From assembly GCF_013416325.1 (NCBI RefSeq), contig NZ_JACCGK010000012.1, positions 124,001-188,000 on the forward strand: a DNA stretch of 64,000 bases, read 5' to 3'. A program made the translations under genes and the position numbers. Positions 55,712 through 64,000 of the stretch are shown here, piece after piece (within the stretch, counting starts at the first letter, position 1; every line of letters begins with the position of its first letter). The notes below the pieces were generated by a model. The model did no database searches. It had not been told where the DNA came from and saw only the letters and a list, made by a program, of their open reading frames with translations. The stretch comes from Vreelandella sedimenti. Its GTDB lineage: Bacteria > Pseudomonadota > Gammaproteobacteria > Pseudomonadales > Halomonadaceae.

Positions 55712-56902
55712 ATGACCACACCCACGCTGCCCATTTACCTGGATTACGCCGCCACCGCGCCGGCGGATGCCCGCGTGGTTGAGGTTATGCAACGCTACCT
55801 GACGGTTGACCAGCTATTTGCCAACCCGGCTTCGCGCAGCCATATGCTGGGCTGGCAGGCAGAGCAGGTGATTGAGCAGGCGCGCCGCCAGGTGGCCGAT
55901 GCCATTGGCGCCGACCCGAGAGAGATCGTCTGGACCAGCGGCGCCACCGAAGCAGACAACCTGGCGCTGATTGGTTTTATGCGCGCCAACCGCGAGCGTG
56001 GTTTACACTTGGTGACCTCGACGATTGAGCATAAAGCTATCGTTGACACTGCCCATGCGCTGGAGAAAGAGGGCTTTGAGGTTACCTGGCTAACGCCGGG
56101 CCATGATGGCCGTATTGAACCCGAACAGCTGCGCGCAGCGATGCGCGATGACACCGCGCTGGTTTCATTGATGGCGGTTAACAACGAACTGGGCACCATC
56201 AACGATATCGCGGCTCTAGCGGCCGTTGCCCATGAGTTTGGCGCGGCTTTTCATACCGATGCTGCCCAGGCGGTAGGGCGTATTCCCTTAGACGTAGTGG
56301 CTCAGCAGATCGACCTGATGTCACTGTCCGGCCATAAAACCTACGGCCCCAAAGGCGTCGGGGCGCTGTATGTAAAGCGCCACCCGGACATCCGCGTTGA
56401 GGCGCTGATTCATGGCGGCGGTCATGAGCGTGGTATGCGCTCTGGCACACTGCCGACACACCAAATTGCGGGCATGGGTGAAGCCTTTGCGCTGATGCAG
56501 CAGCAGTACGACGAAGACAACGCCCATATTACGGACTTGCAGCAGCGCTTTCTGCGTGGCCTGGAGGGGCTTGACGGCGTAATCTCGAACACGCCGCTGA
56601 GTGACACTGAAAAACGAGCAGTACCCAACATTCTCAATCTGGCATTCGAAGGTGTCGACGGCGAGTCACTGCTGATGGCACTGCGCGATGTAGCAGTCTC
56701 CACCGGCTCGGCGTGCAACTCAGCCAGCGTCGACCCGTCCTACGTGCTGCTCGGCATCGGCACACCACGCTCGCTGGCGCTCTCATCGCTGCGTTTTAGC
56801 TTCGGGCGTTTTACCACCGAAGCCGACATTGATCATGCGCTAGCGCTCATACGCCATGCGGTGAGCGGTTTACGTACACCGCCCCGTCAAGCGGCTGACT
56901 AG
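55712..56902 (+). CDS. iscS: Cysteine desulfurase IscS
   Basis: A 396-aa class V PLP enzyme. It has YLDYAATAPADARVVEVM, SGATEADNLALIGFM, LSGHKTYGPKGVGALY with the PLP Lys, and STGSACNSASVDPSYVL with the persulfide Cys. It supplies sulfur for Fe-S clusters and thiolated tRNA. The next gene is iscA with only 26 bases between, so the usual iscU is missing here. Confidence 0.96.
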   Translation: MTTPTLPIYLDYAATAPADARVVEVMQRYLTVDQLFANPASRSHMLGWQAEQVIEQARRQVADAIGADPREIVWTSGATEADNLALIGFMRANRERGLHLVTSTIEHKAIVDTAHALEKEGFEVTWLTPGHDGRIEPEQLRAAMRDDTALVSLMAVNNELGTINDIAALAAVAHEFGAAFHTDAAQAVGRIPLDVVAQQIDLMSLSGHKTYGPKGVGALYVKRHPDIRVEALIHGGGHERGMRSGTLPTHQIAGMGEAFALMQQQYDEDNAHITDLQQRFLRGLEGLDGVISNTPLSDTEKRAVPNILNLAFEGVDGESLLMALRDVAVSTGSACNSASVDPSYVLLGIGTPRSLALSSLRFSFGRFTTEADIDHALALIRHAVSGLRTPPRQAAD

Positions 56903-56928
56903 CTGACTATTTTTAAGGAGGACGCCTC

Positions 56929-57255
56929 ATGGCAACACTCAATATTACCCCGGCTGCCGCACAACAGATTCGTCACGTGCTCGACGAGCGCGGCCAAGGC
57001 CTCGGCTTGCGCGTCTCGGTCAAGCCAAGCGGCTGTTCTGGCTATAGCTACGTGCTCGATTTTGCTGACACCGTCAGCGACGAAGAAGTCCATTTTGAAG
57101 CCCACGGTGCCAGCGTCTATGTCGCTCCCGATGCGGTAGAGATGCTTAACGGTAGCGAAGTGGATTACGTCAGCGAAGGGCTGAACCGCTTTTTCCGCTT
57201 CAACAACCCTAACGTCAAAGATGAGTGCGGCTGCGGTGAGAGCTTTACCGTCTAA
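56929..57255 (+). CDS. iscA: A-type Fe-S carrier protein IscA
   Basis: A 108-aa A-type carrier. Its three ligand Cys are present: Cys36 in KPSGCSGYSYVLDF and the C-terminal pair in DECGCGESF. It accepts and passes on iron or clusters. The length and the CGCGESF ending match IscA; ErpA is the close alternative. AAGGAGG lies 8 bases upstream. Directly follows iscS. Confidence 0.93.
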   Translation: MATLNITPAAAQQIRHVLDERGQGLGLRVSVKPSGCSGYSYVLDFADTVSDEEVHFEAHGASVYVAPDAVEMLNGSEVDYVSEGLNRFFRFNNPNVKDECGCGESFTV

Positions 57256-57485
57256 GCATTGCTTGGTCAGCTTCATCGCCGGTATTCATCCCCCGGCTTA
57301 AGCGCTATAATCGCGCCCCTGGATACACAAGCGCAGGCAGCCGGGTTACGCCCGCATGCTTTTTTGACACATTAGCGTTTAAAAACGCTAGCTGCCGAAG
57401 CGCTATTAACTGAATCATTTTCTGGGCCGCCCTGGCCTTCTAGGGCGGCACTTTTTGCTTAAGCCTTTTTAAGGAGACCATTTAC
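57256..57485. other. Leader region upstream of ndk
   Basis: A 230-base non-coding region. A TATAAT at 57306-57311 could be a -10 box, with no good -35. Downstream lie CGGGTTACGCCCG followed by GCATGCTTTTTT, and AGCGTTTAAAAACGCT (57373-57388). It ends with the strong hairpin at 57426-57456. It could be an attenuated leader or hold a short RNA. Confidence 0.4.
57426..57456 (+). terminator. Terminator or attenuator before ndk
   Basis: GCCGCCCT (57426-57433) and AGGGCGGC (57442-57449) form an 8-bp GC stem followed by ACTTTTT. It ends only 30 bases before the ndk ATG, leaving no room for a downstream promoter, so it is better read as an attenuator or leaky terminator. Confidence 0.65.
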
Positions 57486-57911
57486 ATGGCTACTGAACGC
57501 ACTCTTTCTATTATCAAGCCTGACGCCGTTGCCAAAAATGCCATCGGTGACATCATTGCTCGCTTCGAAAAAGCAGGCCTAAAAGTCGTCGCTGCCAAAA
57601 TGGTTCATCTCTCTGAAGAGAAGGCTGGCGGTTTCTACGCAGAGCACAAAGAGCGTCCGTTCTTTAAAGACCTGGTTGGCTTCATGACCTCTGGCCCGGT
57701 GGTTGTTCAAGTACTTGAAGGTGAAGGCGCCATCGCTAAAAACCGTGACCTGATGGGTGCGACCAACCCGAAAGAAGCGGCACCCGGCACTATTCGCGCC
57801 GATTTTGCGGAAACAATCGACGCCAATGCTGTCCATGGTTCTGATTCTCCGGAAAGCGCTGAGCGCGAAATTAGCTACTTCTTTGGCAACGACGAAATCT
57901 GCCCGCGCTAA
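57486..57911 (+). CDS. ndk: Nucleoside diphosphate kinase
   Basis: A 141-aa Ndk, standard bacterial length. [18 protein letters not shown] (ATP-binding Lys), [20 protein letters not shown] and [16 protein letters not shown], where His is phosphorylated in turnover, are all conserved. It balances NTP pools. AAGGAG precedes the ATG. Second side of the isc-to-his block. Confidence 0.97.
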   Translation: MATERTLSIIKPDAVAKNAIGDIIARFEKAGLKVVAAKMVHLSEEKAGGFYAEHKERPFFKDLVGFMTSGPVVVQVLEGEGAIAKNRDLMGATNPKEAAPGTIRADFAETIDANAVHGSDSPESAEREISYFFGNDEICPR

Positions 57912-57958
57912 GCCTTTAAGGTAGCGCCGCCGAATCAACTTTCGTTGCCGGCCATTTT

Positions 57959-57983
57959 GCGGGGGCTAGTCCCCCGCCCCTTT
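57959..57983 (+). terminator. Hairpin between ndk and rlmN
   Basis: GCGGGGG (57959-57965) and CCCCCGC (57971-57977) form a 7-bp GC stem with loop CTAGT, followed by CCCTTTCT. The T-tract is short; ndk is highly expressed in many bacteria and this would limit read-through into rlmN. Confidence 0.55.
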
Positions 57984-58000
57984 CTATAACGCTGACCGCC

Positions 58001-59185
58001 ATGACCACCACTGTAGCCCAACACACGCCCGCCCCACATACTGACGCCGCCAGCAAGCCTGCTGAAAAAGCGACGCCTGAGCGTCAAAACCTGCTTGGCA
58101 TGTCCCGCGAGCAGATGGAAGCCTTCTTTTTGTCAATCGGCGAAAAGAAGTTCCGTGCCGCACAGCTAATGAAGTGGATTCACCAGGAAGGCAGCGATGA
58201 CTTTGCTGCCATGACGAACCTCTCCAAAGCGCTGCGTGAAAAACTGGCCCGGCTGGCAGAAATTCGTGGCCCAGGGGTGATTTATGAAGGCACTTCCAGC
58301 GACGGCACCCGCAAGTGGGTGCTGGAAGTGGAGGACGGCAGCTATGTAGAAACGGTACTGATCCCGGCGGAGAACGGTAAACGCCGCACACTATGCGTTT
58401 CCTCCCAGGTCGGCTGCTCGCTGGACTGCAGCTTCTGCTCCACCGGCAAGCAGGGGTTTCAGCGCAACTTAACTGCTGCTGAAATTATCGGCCAGGTATG
58501 GGTCGCCCAGCGCAGCGTTGGCCCGCGGCGTGATACGGCGAACCGCCCGGTGACCAACGTAGTGATGATGGGCATGGGCGAGCCGTTGCTCAACTTCGAT
58601 AATGTTGTGCCTGCCATGAAGCTGATGCTCGACGATAACGGCTATGGCCTGTCCAAGCGCCGCGTGACGCTGTCGACCTCAGGCGTGGTGCCGATGATCG
58701 ACAAACTCGGCGATGAAATGGACGTTAGCTTGGCGATTTCGCTGCATGCGTCTACGGACGAGTTGCGCAATGAGCTGGTCCCCATCAACCGTAAATACAA
58801 TATTCGCGCGTTGCTGGATGCTTGCCACCGCTACCTTTCCAAATGTCCGGACAATCGTCAGGTCACCATTGAGTACACGCTGATCAAGGACGTCAACGAT
58901 CAGCAGGAGCACGCCGAGCAGCTTGCTGCATTGCTTAAAGAGCTGCCGTGTAAGATCAACCTGATCCCGTTTAACCCGTTCCCAAACTCTGGGTACGAAA
59001 AACCGTCGCGTAATCAGGTTATGCGCTTCCAGCAGTGGTTGTATGATTTAGGCTACAACGCCACGGTTAGAACAACCCGAGGTGAAGATATTGATGCTGC
59101 TTGTGGCCAGCTCGTTGGTCGCGTGAAAGACCGCACCAAACGCAGCGCGCGCTATATCCAGTCAGTACAGCTCGATGCGGACTAG
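58001..59185 (+). CDS. rlmN: Dual-specificity rRNA/tRNA adenine-C2 methyltransferase RlmN
   Basis: A 394-aa radical-SAM enzyme. [19 protein letters not shown] holds the CxxxCxxC cluster motif, [14 protein letters not shown] the AdoMet region, and DAACGQL the second catalytic Cys near the C-terminus. It makes m2A at 23S position 2503 and at tRNA position 37. The first 25 residues are a low-complexity Thr/Ala-rich extension relative to E. coli. Confidence 0.97.
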   Translation: MTTTVAQHTPAPHTDAASKPAEKATPERQNLLGMSREQMEAFFLSIGEKKFRAAQLMKWIHQEGSDDFAAMTNLSKALREKLARLAEIRGPGVIYEGTSSDGTRKWVLEVEDGSYVETVLIPAENGKRRTLCVSSQVGCSLDCSFCSTGKQGFQRNLTAAEIIGQVWVAQRSVGPRRDTANRPVTNVVMMGMGEPLLNFDNVVPAMKLMLDDNGYGLSKRRVTLSTSGVVPMIDKLGDEMDVSLAISLHASTDELRNELVPINRKYNIRALLDACHRYLSKCPDNRQVTIEYTLIKDVNDQQEHAEQLAALLKELPCKINLIPFNPFPNSGYEKPSRNQVMRFQQWLYDLGYNATVRTTRGEDIDAACGQLVGRVKDRTKRSARYIQSVQLDAD

Positions 59186-59327
59186 GGGGTGGAGTGTAGA
59201 AAACCGGGCTTATCTTGACTTCCGCTTGGCACGGCGCTTTGATGGTCACGGTTTTTATTTAGATTAGCACTGCTGTTTGTATGTATTGCCTTATTCGCAG
59301 TTGGACGTTCACCACAAGAGGATTTAC

Positions 59328-60062
59328 ATGATCGCTCACCGCAGGCGCCAACACCCATCGCGGGTGCCCATGCTCACCGTGCTTATCGGTAGCTTGTGGC
59401 TTGCCGGCTGTGCCTCGTCCAACCACCTTTCACCGCAAGCCACCCCCGCGGCGGCAGAAGCCTATACCCAGCTTGGCGTCGCCTATTTAGAGCGCGATAA
59501 TCTTCCCCGCGCTCTAAACGCACTGGATCGGGCACTTGAAATTGCCCCACACCATGCAGAAGCGCTGCAAGCACTGGCACTGGTTTATCAACGTCAGGGC
59601 GAAAGTGCACTTGCCAACGACTATTTTCAACAGGCGGTGAATGCCGAACCTGACGTCACCCGCGCTCGCAACAACTACGCGGCGTTCTTGTTCAGTCAGG
59701 GCCAGTTAAACGCCGCCTGTGAGCAGTTAGAAACCGCATCACAGGATGCCCAGTACGCCAACCGTGCCCAGCTATTTACTAATTTAGGGCAGTGTTACCT
59801 GGCGCTGGAAGAATTTGATAAGGCGCGTGCTCGATTGGTGCGCGCTCAAAGTATTGATCCGCGTAGTTCACGCGGCTATTTAATGTTAGCTGAACTCGAA
59901 TATTCGCAGGGCAATTACTCTCAGGCCTGGGCACCGCTGCAAACCTATTTACAGCTCGCCGAGCCCAACCAAGCAGCGCTAAGAATGGCGGTTGATATCG
60001 CTCATTCACGCGGCGAGCATAGCGCCGCCGCCGAATACCAGCGCCTGCTTGGCAACGACTGA
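59328..60062 (+). CDS. pilF: Type IV pilus biogenesis lipoprotein PilF
   Basis: A 244-aa lipoprotein. The signal peptide ends in a lipobox (WLAGCASS), and tetratricopeptide repeats fill the rest (AYTQLGVAYLERDNLPRAL, SRGYLMLAELEYSQGNYSQ). PilF/PilW pilotins help the PilQ secretin reach the outer membrane. The start at 59328 has AAGAGGA upstream. The place between rlmN and rodZ is typical of gammaproteobacteria; no other pilus gene is in the window. Confidence 0.93.
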   Translation: MIAHRRRQHPSRVPMLTVLIGSLWLAGCASSNHLSPQATPAAAEAYTQLGVAYLERDNLPRALNALDRALEIAPHHAEALQALALVYQRQGESALANDYFQQAVNAEPDVTRARNNYAAFLFSQGQLNAACEQLETASQDAQYANRAQLFTNLGQCYLALEEFDKARARLVRAQSIDPRSSRGYLMLAELEYSQGNYSQAWAPLQTYLQLAEPNQAALRMAVDIAHSRGEHSAAAEYQRLLGND

Positions 60063-60109
60063 CTGATTGACGCCCTGATCACCGCTTATTTAATGAAGGA
60101 TGCTCAGCC

Positions 60110-61147
60110 ATGAGCGATACACAGTCACAAGAAAGCATCATTGATATCCCTAACACTAGCGCCTCTCCTGGCGAACTTCTTGCTCGCCAGCGCGAGCAGC
60201 TTGGTATTCCGCTCGCCGATGCAGCCCGGGCACTCAACCTGCGCCCCGCCGTGGTGGGAGGGCTTGAGCAGGATGACTACCAAGAGATTCCCGTCGCCGC
60301 TTATCGACGCGGCTACCTGCGCTCTTACGCTAAATACCTGGGCATGGATGACCGGCTGGTGCTGGAGGCTTATCAAGCCCGCAGCGGCGGTAGCGACACC
60401 GAACGCAAAGTCACCCCCGTTTCCACGGCGAGGCCGCCCTCCCGTATTGGCGCCTGGCTATTCAAGCTGGTGACGTTGCTGGTAATTGTGGGCCTTATCG
60501 CGGTCACCGTGATGTGGTGGCAAAGCCGGGGTGGCAATGAGCCACCAGGCTTTGGCTCAACCTCCACGGAAGAGACCGCTACCGCCCCGGCAGAGCCGAC
60601 AAGTGAACCTGCTGAGACAACAGAGAGTGCGGGGTCGAGCTTCACCAGTGGCGATGAAAGCGCGACGCTGCCCAGCAATGCCACCAACGTCACGCCTTCA
60701 CCGACAGCTGCGCAAGAACAAGCGCCCAGCGATCAAGCTGATGTTGACGCGGTTACAGGCCTAGACGAATCCGCACTGGATAGCACCACCGATACGGCCG
60801 ACACCGCCGACGATAGCAATGAGCCGAGCGAGCCTGAGCAAAGCAGTGTTGAAGAGAACGACACTGATAGCGAACAAACTGCTGCTGCCGAGCAAGCCGC
60901 CAATGCCAACGTCCTCGAGCTGACGTTTAACGAGCAATCGTGGACGGAAATTTTTGATGCCACCAACCAGCGCGTCTTCGTTGGCCTGCAAACGCCTGGT
61001 ACCTCGACAACCGTCGAAGGTGACCCCCCTTTTCGTTTAACCGTAGGTAATGCCACCGGCGTTGAGCTGCGCTACCAAGGCGAGGAAGTTGATCTTCCCG
61101 CCCGCGCAGGCGCCAACAATGTTGCCCGATTCACCTTGGGAGAGTGA
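60110..61147 (+). CDS. rodZ: Cell-shape protein RodZ
   Basis: A 345-aa bitopic membrane protein. The N-terminal helix-turn-helix ([20 protein letters not shown] to [11 protein letters not shown] in outline) binds MreB. A membrane segment lies near 120-140 ([19 protein letters not shown]). A low-complexity Ser/Thr/Glu/Asp-rich linker of about 115 residues follows, then a C-terminal DUF4115 domain ([16 protein letters not shown]). The very acidic linker suits a halophile's periplasm. Its last codons touch the ispG leader. Confidence 0.94.
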   Translation: MSDTQSQESIIDIPNTSASPGELLARQREQLGIPLADAARALNLRPAVVGGLEQDDYQEIPVAAYRRGYLRSYAKYLGMDDRLVLEAYQARSGGSDTERKVTPVSTARPPSRIGAWLFKLVTLLVIVGLIAVTVMWWQSRGGNEPPGFGSTSTEETATAPAEPTSEPAETTESAGSSFTSGDESATLPSNATNVTPSPTAAQEQAPSDQADVDAVTGLDESALDSTTDTADTADDSNEPSEPEQSSVEENDTDSEQTAAAEQAANANVLELTFNEQSWTEIFDATNQRVFVGLQTPGTSTTVEGDPPFRLTVGNATGVELRYQGEEVDLPARAGANNVARFTLGE

Positions 61148-61155
61148 CCCGTCTT

Positions 61156-62271
61156 ATGCACGCCCCTTCTCCGATAAAACGCCGCCATTCCCGCCAGATT
61201 CAGGTTGGAAACGTAGCGGTGGGCGGTGATGCCCCCATTGCCGTTCAAAGCATGACCAATACCAACACGCTGGATGTCGCCGCGACCGTGGCCCAGATCC
61301 AACAGTTGGAAAAAGCCGGTGCGGATATCGTACGCGTTTCAGTTCCCGATATGGACGCCGCCGAAACCTTTGGTCAGATCAAAAAACTCGTCAATGTACC
61401 GCTCGTTGCCGATATCCATTTTGATTACAAAATTGCCCTACGCGTCGCCGAACTCGGCGTGGACTGCTTGCGCATCAACCCAGGCAACATCGGCCGTGAA
61501 GACCGAGTCCGCGCGGTGGTTAGCGCGGCCCGCGATAATGGCATTCCGATCCGGATTGGCGTCAACGCAGGGTCGTTGGAAAAAGACCTGCAGAAGAAGT
61601 ATGGCGAACCCACGCCAGCAGCATTGGTGGAGTCCGCCATGCGCCATATTGATTACCTGGATCGCTTGGACTTCCCCGACTTCAAAGTCAGCGTCAAAGC
61701 CTCGGATGTATTTATGGCCGTGGCCGCCTATCGCGACCTTGCCGCGCGCATCGAGCAGCCGCTGCACTTAGGGATTACCGAAGCGGGTGGTCTGCGCTCG
61801 GGCACAGTCAAGTCATCGATTGGTCTGGGTATGCTGCTGATGGACGGCATCGGTGACACAATCCGCGTCTCGTTGGCGGCAGACCCGGTGGAAGAGATCA
61901 AGGTCGGATTTGATATGCTCCGCAGCCTCAAGCTGCGCTCGAAAGGCATCAACTTTATTGCCTGCCCCAGCTGCTCGCGTCAGAACTTTGACGTTATTAG
62001 CACCATGAACCAGCTTGAAGAGCGGCTGGAAGACGTAATGACACCGCTCAACGTCTCGGTGATCGGCTGCGTGGTCAATGGCCCCGGCGAAGCCAAAGAG
62101 ACCGATATCGGCCTGACCGGCGGTAGCCCCGCCAACCTGGTGTATATCGACGGCAAGCCCGCCAGCAAGCTGCGCAACGATCACTTGGTAGATGACCTGG
62201 AGCAGCTGATTCGCGAAAAAGTGCGCGAAAAACAGCAGCAGCAAGACGATATGATTGCCCGCAGCGTTTAA
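61156..62271 (+). CDS. ispG: 4-hydroxy-3-methylbut-2-enyl diphosphate synthase
   Basis: A 371-aa IspG (E. coli 372). Key parts are [39 protein letters not shown], and the cluster ligands in [10 protein letters not shown] and [12 protein letters not shown]. It acts in the non-mevalonate isoprenoid pathway. The ATG at 61156 is used; a GTG at 61144 overlaps the rodZ stop but has no RBS spacing. Confidence 0.97.
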   Translation: MHAPSPIKRRHSRQIQVGNVAVGGDAPIAVQSMTNTNTLDVAATVAQIQQLEKAGADIVRVSVPDMDAAETFGQIKKLVNVPLVADIHFDYKIALRVAELGVDCLRINPGNIGREDRVRAVVSAARDNGIPIRIGVNAGSLEKDLQKKYGEPTPAALVESAMRHIDYLDRLDFPDFKVSVKASDVFMAVAAYRDLAARIEQPLHLGITEAGGLRSGTVKSSIGLGMLLMDGIGDTIRVSLAADPVEEIKVGFDMLRSLKLRSKGINFIACPSCSRQNFDVISTMNQLEERLEDVMTPLNVSVIGCVVNGPGEAKETDIGLTGGSPANLVYIDGKPASKLRNDHLVDDLEQLIREKVREKQQQQDDMIARSV

Positions 62272-62332
62272 CCGCTGGGGCTGGCTGCCAGCCTGGGTGA
62301 GCCACGCCTGATGGCAGAATAAGGAGTTTTCT

Positions 62333-63634
62333 TTGAGCAAGTCCGCCGTTAAAAAAATTCAAGCCATTCGTGGTATGAACGACCTACTGCCCAGCGATAG
62401 CCCACGCTGGCAATTTTTTGAAGCTAAAGTACGCCAGCTAATGCTGCGTTACGGCTTTAATGAAATCCGCACGCCTATCGTTGAGCAAACCGCGCTGTTT
62501 GCACGCTCTATCGGTGAAGTTACCGATATCGTCGAAAAAGAGATGTACACCTTCGACGATCGCAACAGCGAGAGTTTGACCCTGCGCCCCGAAGGCACCG
62601 CCAGCTGCGTGCGCGCGGCCATGGAGCACGGCCTGCTGTATAACCAAACCCAGCGGTTGTGGTACCAGGGGCCGATGTTTCGCTATGAGCGCCCGCAAAA
62701 AGGCCGTTATCGCCAGTTCCACCAGATCGGCGTAGAGACTTTCGGTTTTGATGGCCCGGATATCGACGCCGAGGTGATCCTGCTTTCGGCGCGCCTGTGG
62801 CAAGAACTCGGGCTAATGGAGCACGTCACCCTGGAGCTAAACTCGCTAGGTTCATCTGAGGCCCGGGCAGCTTACCGAGATACGCTGGTGGCCTACTTTG
62901 AGCAGCACCTAGACGCTCTCGATGAAGACTCCAAGCGGCGCTTGACCAGCAACCCGCTGCGTATTCTCGACTCCAAAAACCCGGCCATGGCGGAGATGCT
63001 CGACGGCGCGCCACAGTTGATGGATCACCTGGATGCCGAATCCCAGGAACACTTTGAGCAGCTCACCAAGATGCTTGAAGCAGCAGGCATTGGCTATGTA
63101 ATCAACCCACGCTTAGTGCGCGGGCTCGACTACTACTGCCGCACCGTGTTCGAGTGGACCACGACTGCGCTGGGCAGCCAGGGCACCGTGTGTGCAGGCG
63201 GACGCTACGACGGCCTGGTCGAACAGCTGGGCGGCAAGCCTACCCCAGCGGTGGGCTTTGCCATGGGCATTGAGCGGTTGATTCTGCTGCTCGACACCCT
63301 GGAACTGATTCCTGAGAACGCCCTTGGCGGCTGCGATGTCTATTTGCTGCCCATGGATGATACCGCCACCACGGCAGCGATCACCCTGGCCGAGCAACTG
63401 CGTGGCGAGCTACCGGAACTGCGTCTGCAGCTTCATTGCGGCGGCGGCAGCTTTAAAAGCCGAATCAAAAAAGCCGACAAGAGCGCTGCTACGATAGCCA
63501 TACTGATCGGTGAAGATGAAATCGCGGCGCAGTCGGCAACGGTCAAGTTTCTGCGCGATGACCGCGAGCAGCAAAGCATTCCTCAAGCCGCATTAGGCCG
63601 CACGCTGGGCGAGCTTTTAACGGCTAACGCATAA
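62333..63634 (+). CDS. hisS: Histidyl-tRNA synthetase
   Basis: A 433-aa class II synthetase. [14 protein letters not shown] opens the protein, [29 protein letters not shown] (motif 2 region), [15 protein letters not shown] and [12 protein letters not shown] follow; the C-terminal anticodon domain is complete. The start is TTG at 62333, 6 bases after AAGGAG; no ATG lies before the conserved N-terminus. Confidence 0.97.
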   Translation: MSKSAVKKIQAIRGMNDLLPSDSPRWQFFEAKVRQLMLRYGFNEIRTPIVEQTALFARSIGEVTDIVEKEMYTFDDRNSESLTLRPEGTASCVRAAMEHGLLYNQTQRLWYQGPMFRYERPQKGRYRQFHQIGVETFGFDGPDIDAEVILLSARLWQELGLMEHVTLELNSLGSSEARAAYRDTLVAYFEQHLDALDEDSKRRLTSNPLRILDSKNPAMAEMLDGAPQLMDHLDAESQEHFEQLTKMLEAAGIGYVINPRLVRGLDYYCRTVFEWTTTALGSQGTVCAGGRYDGLVEQLGGKPTPAVGFAMGIERLILLLDTLELIPENALGGCDVYLLPMDDTATTAAITLAEQLRGELPELRLQLHCGGGSFKSRIKKADKSAATIAILIGEDEIAAQSATVKFLRDDREQQSIPQAALGRTLGELLTANA

Positions 63635-63701
63635 GTCCTGCAGGCTGCCTGCTTGCATGCGACGGTCTAAACATACGACTTTAGAAGAAAGGAGCCCGCC
63701 C

Positions 63702-64000
63702 GTGGTGGAGCTGAGAAGCGAAGAAGAACAGCTAGACGCCGTCAAGCGCTGGTGGAAAGAGAACGGCATGTCGTTGATTGCAGGCGCTGTCCTGGCGGCG
63801 GCCGGGGTGTTCGGCTGGAATGCCTGGCAGAACTATCAGCAAGGCCAAGCTGAAGCGGCCTCCATGCGCTATCAGCAGTTAGTCAATATGACCGCTGGCA
63901 ACGAGCTTGAAGAAGAGCAACTAGCAAGCGCGCGGGAAATGGTCAGCGAACTGACCGACGAGCATGGCGATACGCTCTACGCCGAACTCGCCCTGCTGCT
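63702..64000 (+). CDS. yfgM: YfgM-like tetratricopeptide membrane protein (partial)
   Basis: The first 99 codons of a gene cut by the window edge. A short cytoplasmic N-terminus (EEEQLDAVKRWWKENG), a membrane segment (SLIAGAVLAAAGVFGW) and the start of a helical periplasmic region. This matches YfgM, a Sec-translocon-associated chaperone helper normally between hisS and bamB. The GTG start at 63702 has AAAGGAG 7 bases upstream; a second GTG follows directly. Confidence 0.9.
   Translation, partial: MVELRSEEEQLDAVKRWWKENGMSLIAGAVLAAAGVFGWNAWQNYQQGQAEAASMRYQQLVNMTAGNELEEEQLASAREMVSELTDEHGDTLYAELALL

Overview
The window reads as a chromosomal segment of a gammaproteobacterium, most likely Halomonadaceae (Halomonas or a close relative). 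The right half carries the order queA-tgt-yajC-secD-secF, suhB-like, trmJ, cysE, iscR-iscS-iscA, ndk-rlmN-pilF-rodZ-ispG-hisS-yfgM, which parallels Pseudomonas and related gammaproteobacteria. The left half is accessory: TRAP, tripartite tricarboxylate and peptide-type transporters with amidohydrolases, as in marine or halophilic heterotrophs. Genus assignment is inference; base composition was judged by eye.

Left end (1-6242, minus strand): a four-gene operon joined by 4-bp overlaps encodes an SMC-like ATPase (1221 aa), a MukE/MksE-like protein (211 aa), a kleisin-like protein (416 aa) and a Toprim-type protein cut by the window edge. This is a Wadjet/MksBEFG-like system (plasmid restriction or chromosome organisation) in the order C-B-A-D.

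Island (6506-24564): about 18 kb lies between two 269-bp direct repeats, 6237-6505 and 24565-24833, roughly 92% identical. Each repeat spans the start codon and RBS of the SMC gene, the spacer, and the 3' end of a histone-deacetylase-family gene. Ancestrally the order was therefore probably GntR, HDAC, SMC operon, and the island split it. The island holds a CoA-transferase and crotonase-like pair, a TctCBA transporter, an aldehyde dehydrogenase, two 3-hydroxyisobutyrate-dehydrogenase-family enzymes, a fuconate-dehydratase-like enolase-superfamily enzyme, a PdxA2-like dehydrogenase, a TRAP transporter, a COG3618 amidohydrolase, and LysR and GntR regulators. A 15-bp motif, TGAAYTCATAATKCA, lies upstream of five transcription units including gntR itself and defines a probable regulon. 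The likely role is uptake and breakdown of an acid sugar, its lactone or a related hydroxy-acid.

Second catabolic region (24672-42938): GntR-HDAC1 is divergent from a peptide-type ABC transporter, a GlcD-like FAD oxidase and an aminotransferase. A convergent minus-strand operon, RidA, ornithine-cyclodeaminase-like, TRAP DctPQM, HDAC3, HDAC2 and branched-chain aminotransferase, sits under an AraC regulator. Three HDAC-fold deacetylases beside amine and amino-acid enzymes suggest catabolism of an N-acylated amine or amino acid. A 153-bp REP/MITE-like element with 16-bp perfect terminal inverted repeats separates the two units.

Middle (43136-46394): a GT4 glycosyltransferase, an AT-rich membrane protein of foreign appearance, an orphan antitoxin-like gene and a tRNA-Leu(CAA) with clear promoter and terminator.

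Housekeeping region (46509-64000): queuosine synthesis, Sec translocon accessory genes, a SuhB homologue whose catalytic motif has decayed, tRNA methylation, serine acetyltransferase, a reduced isc cluster without iscU, hscBA and fdx, and the ndk-to-yfgM block.
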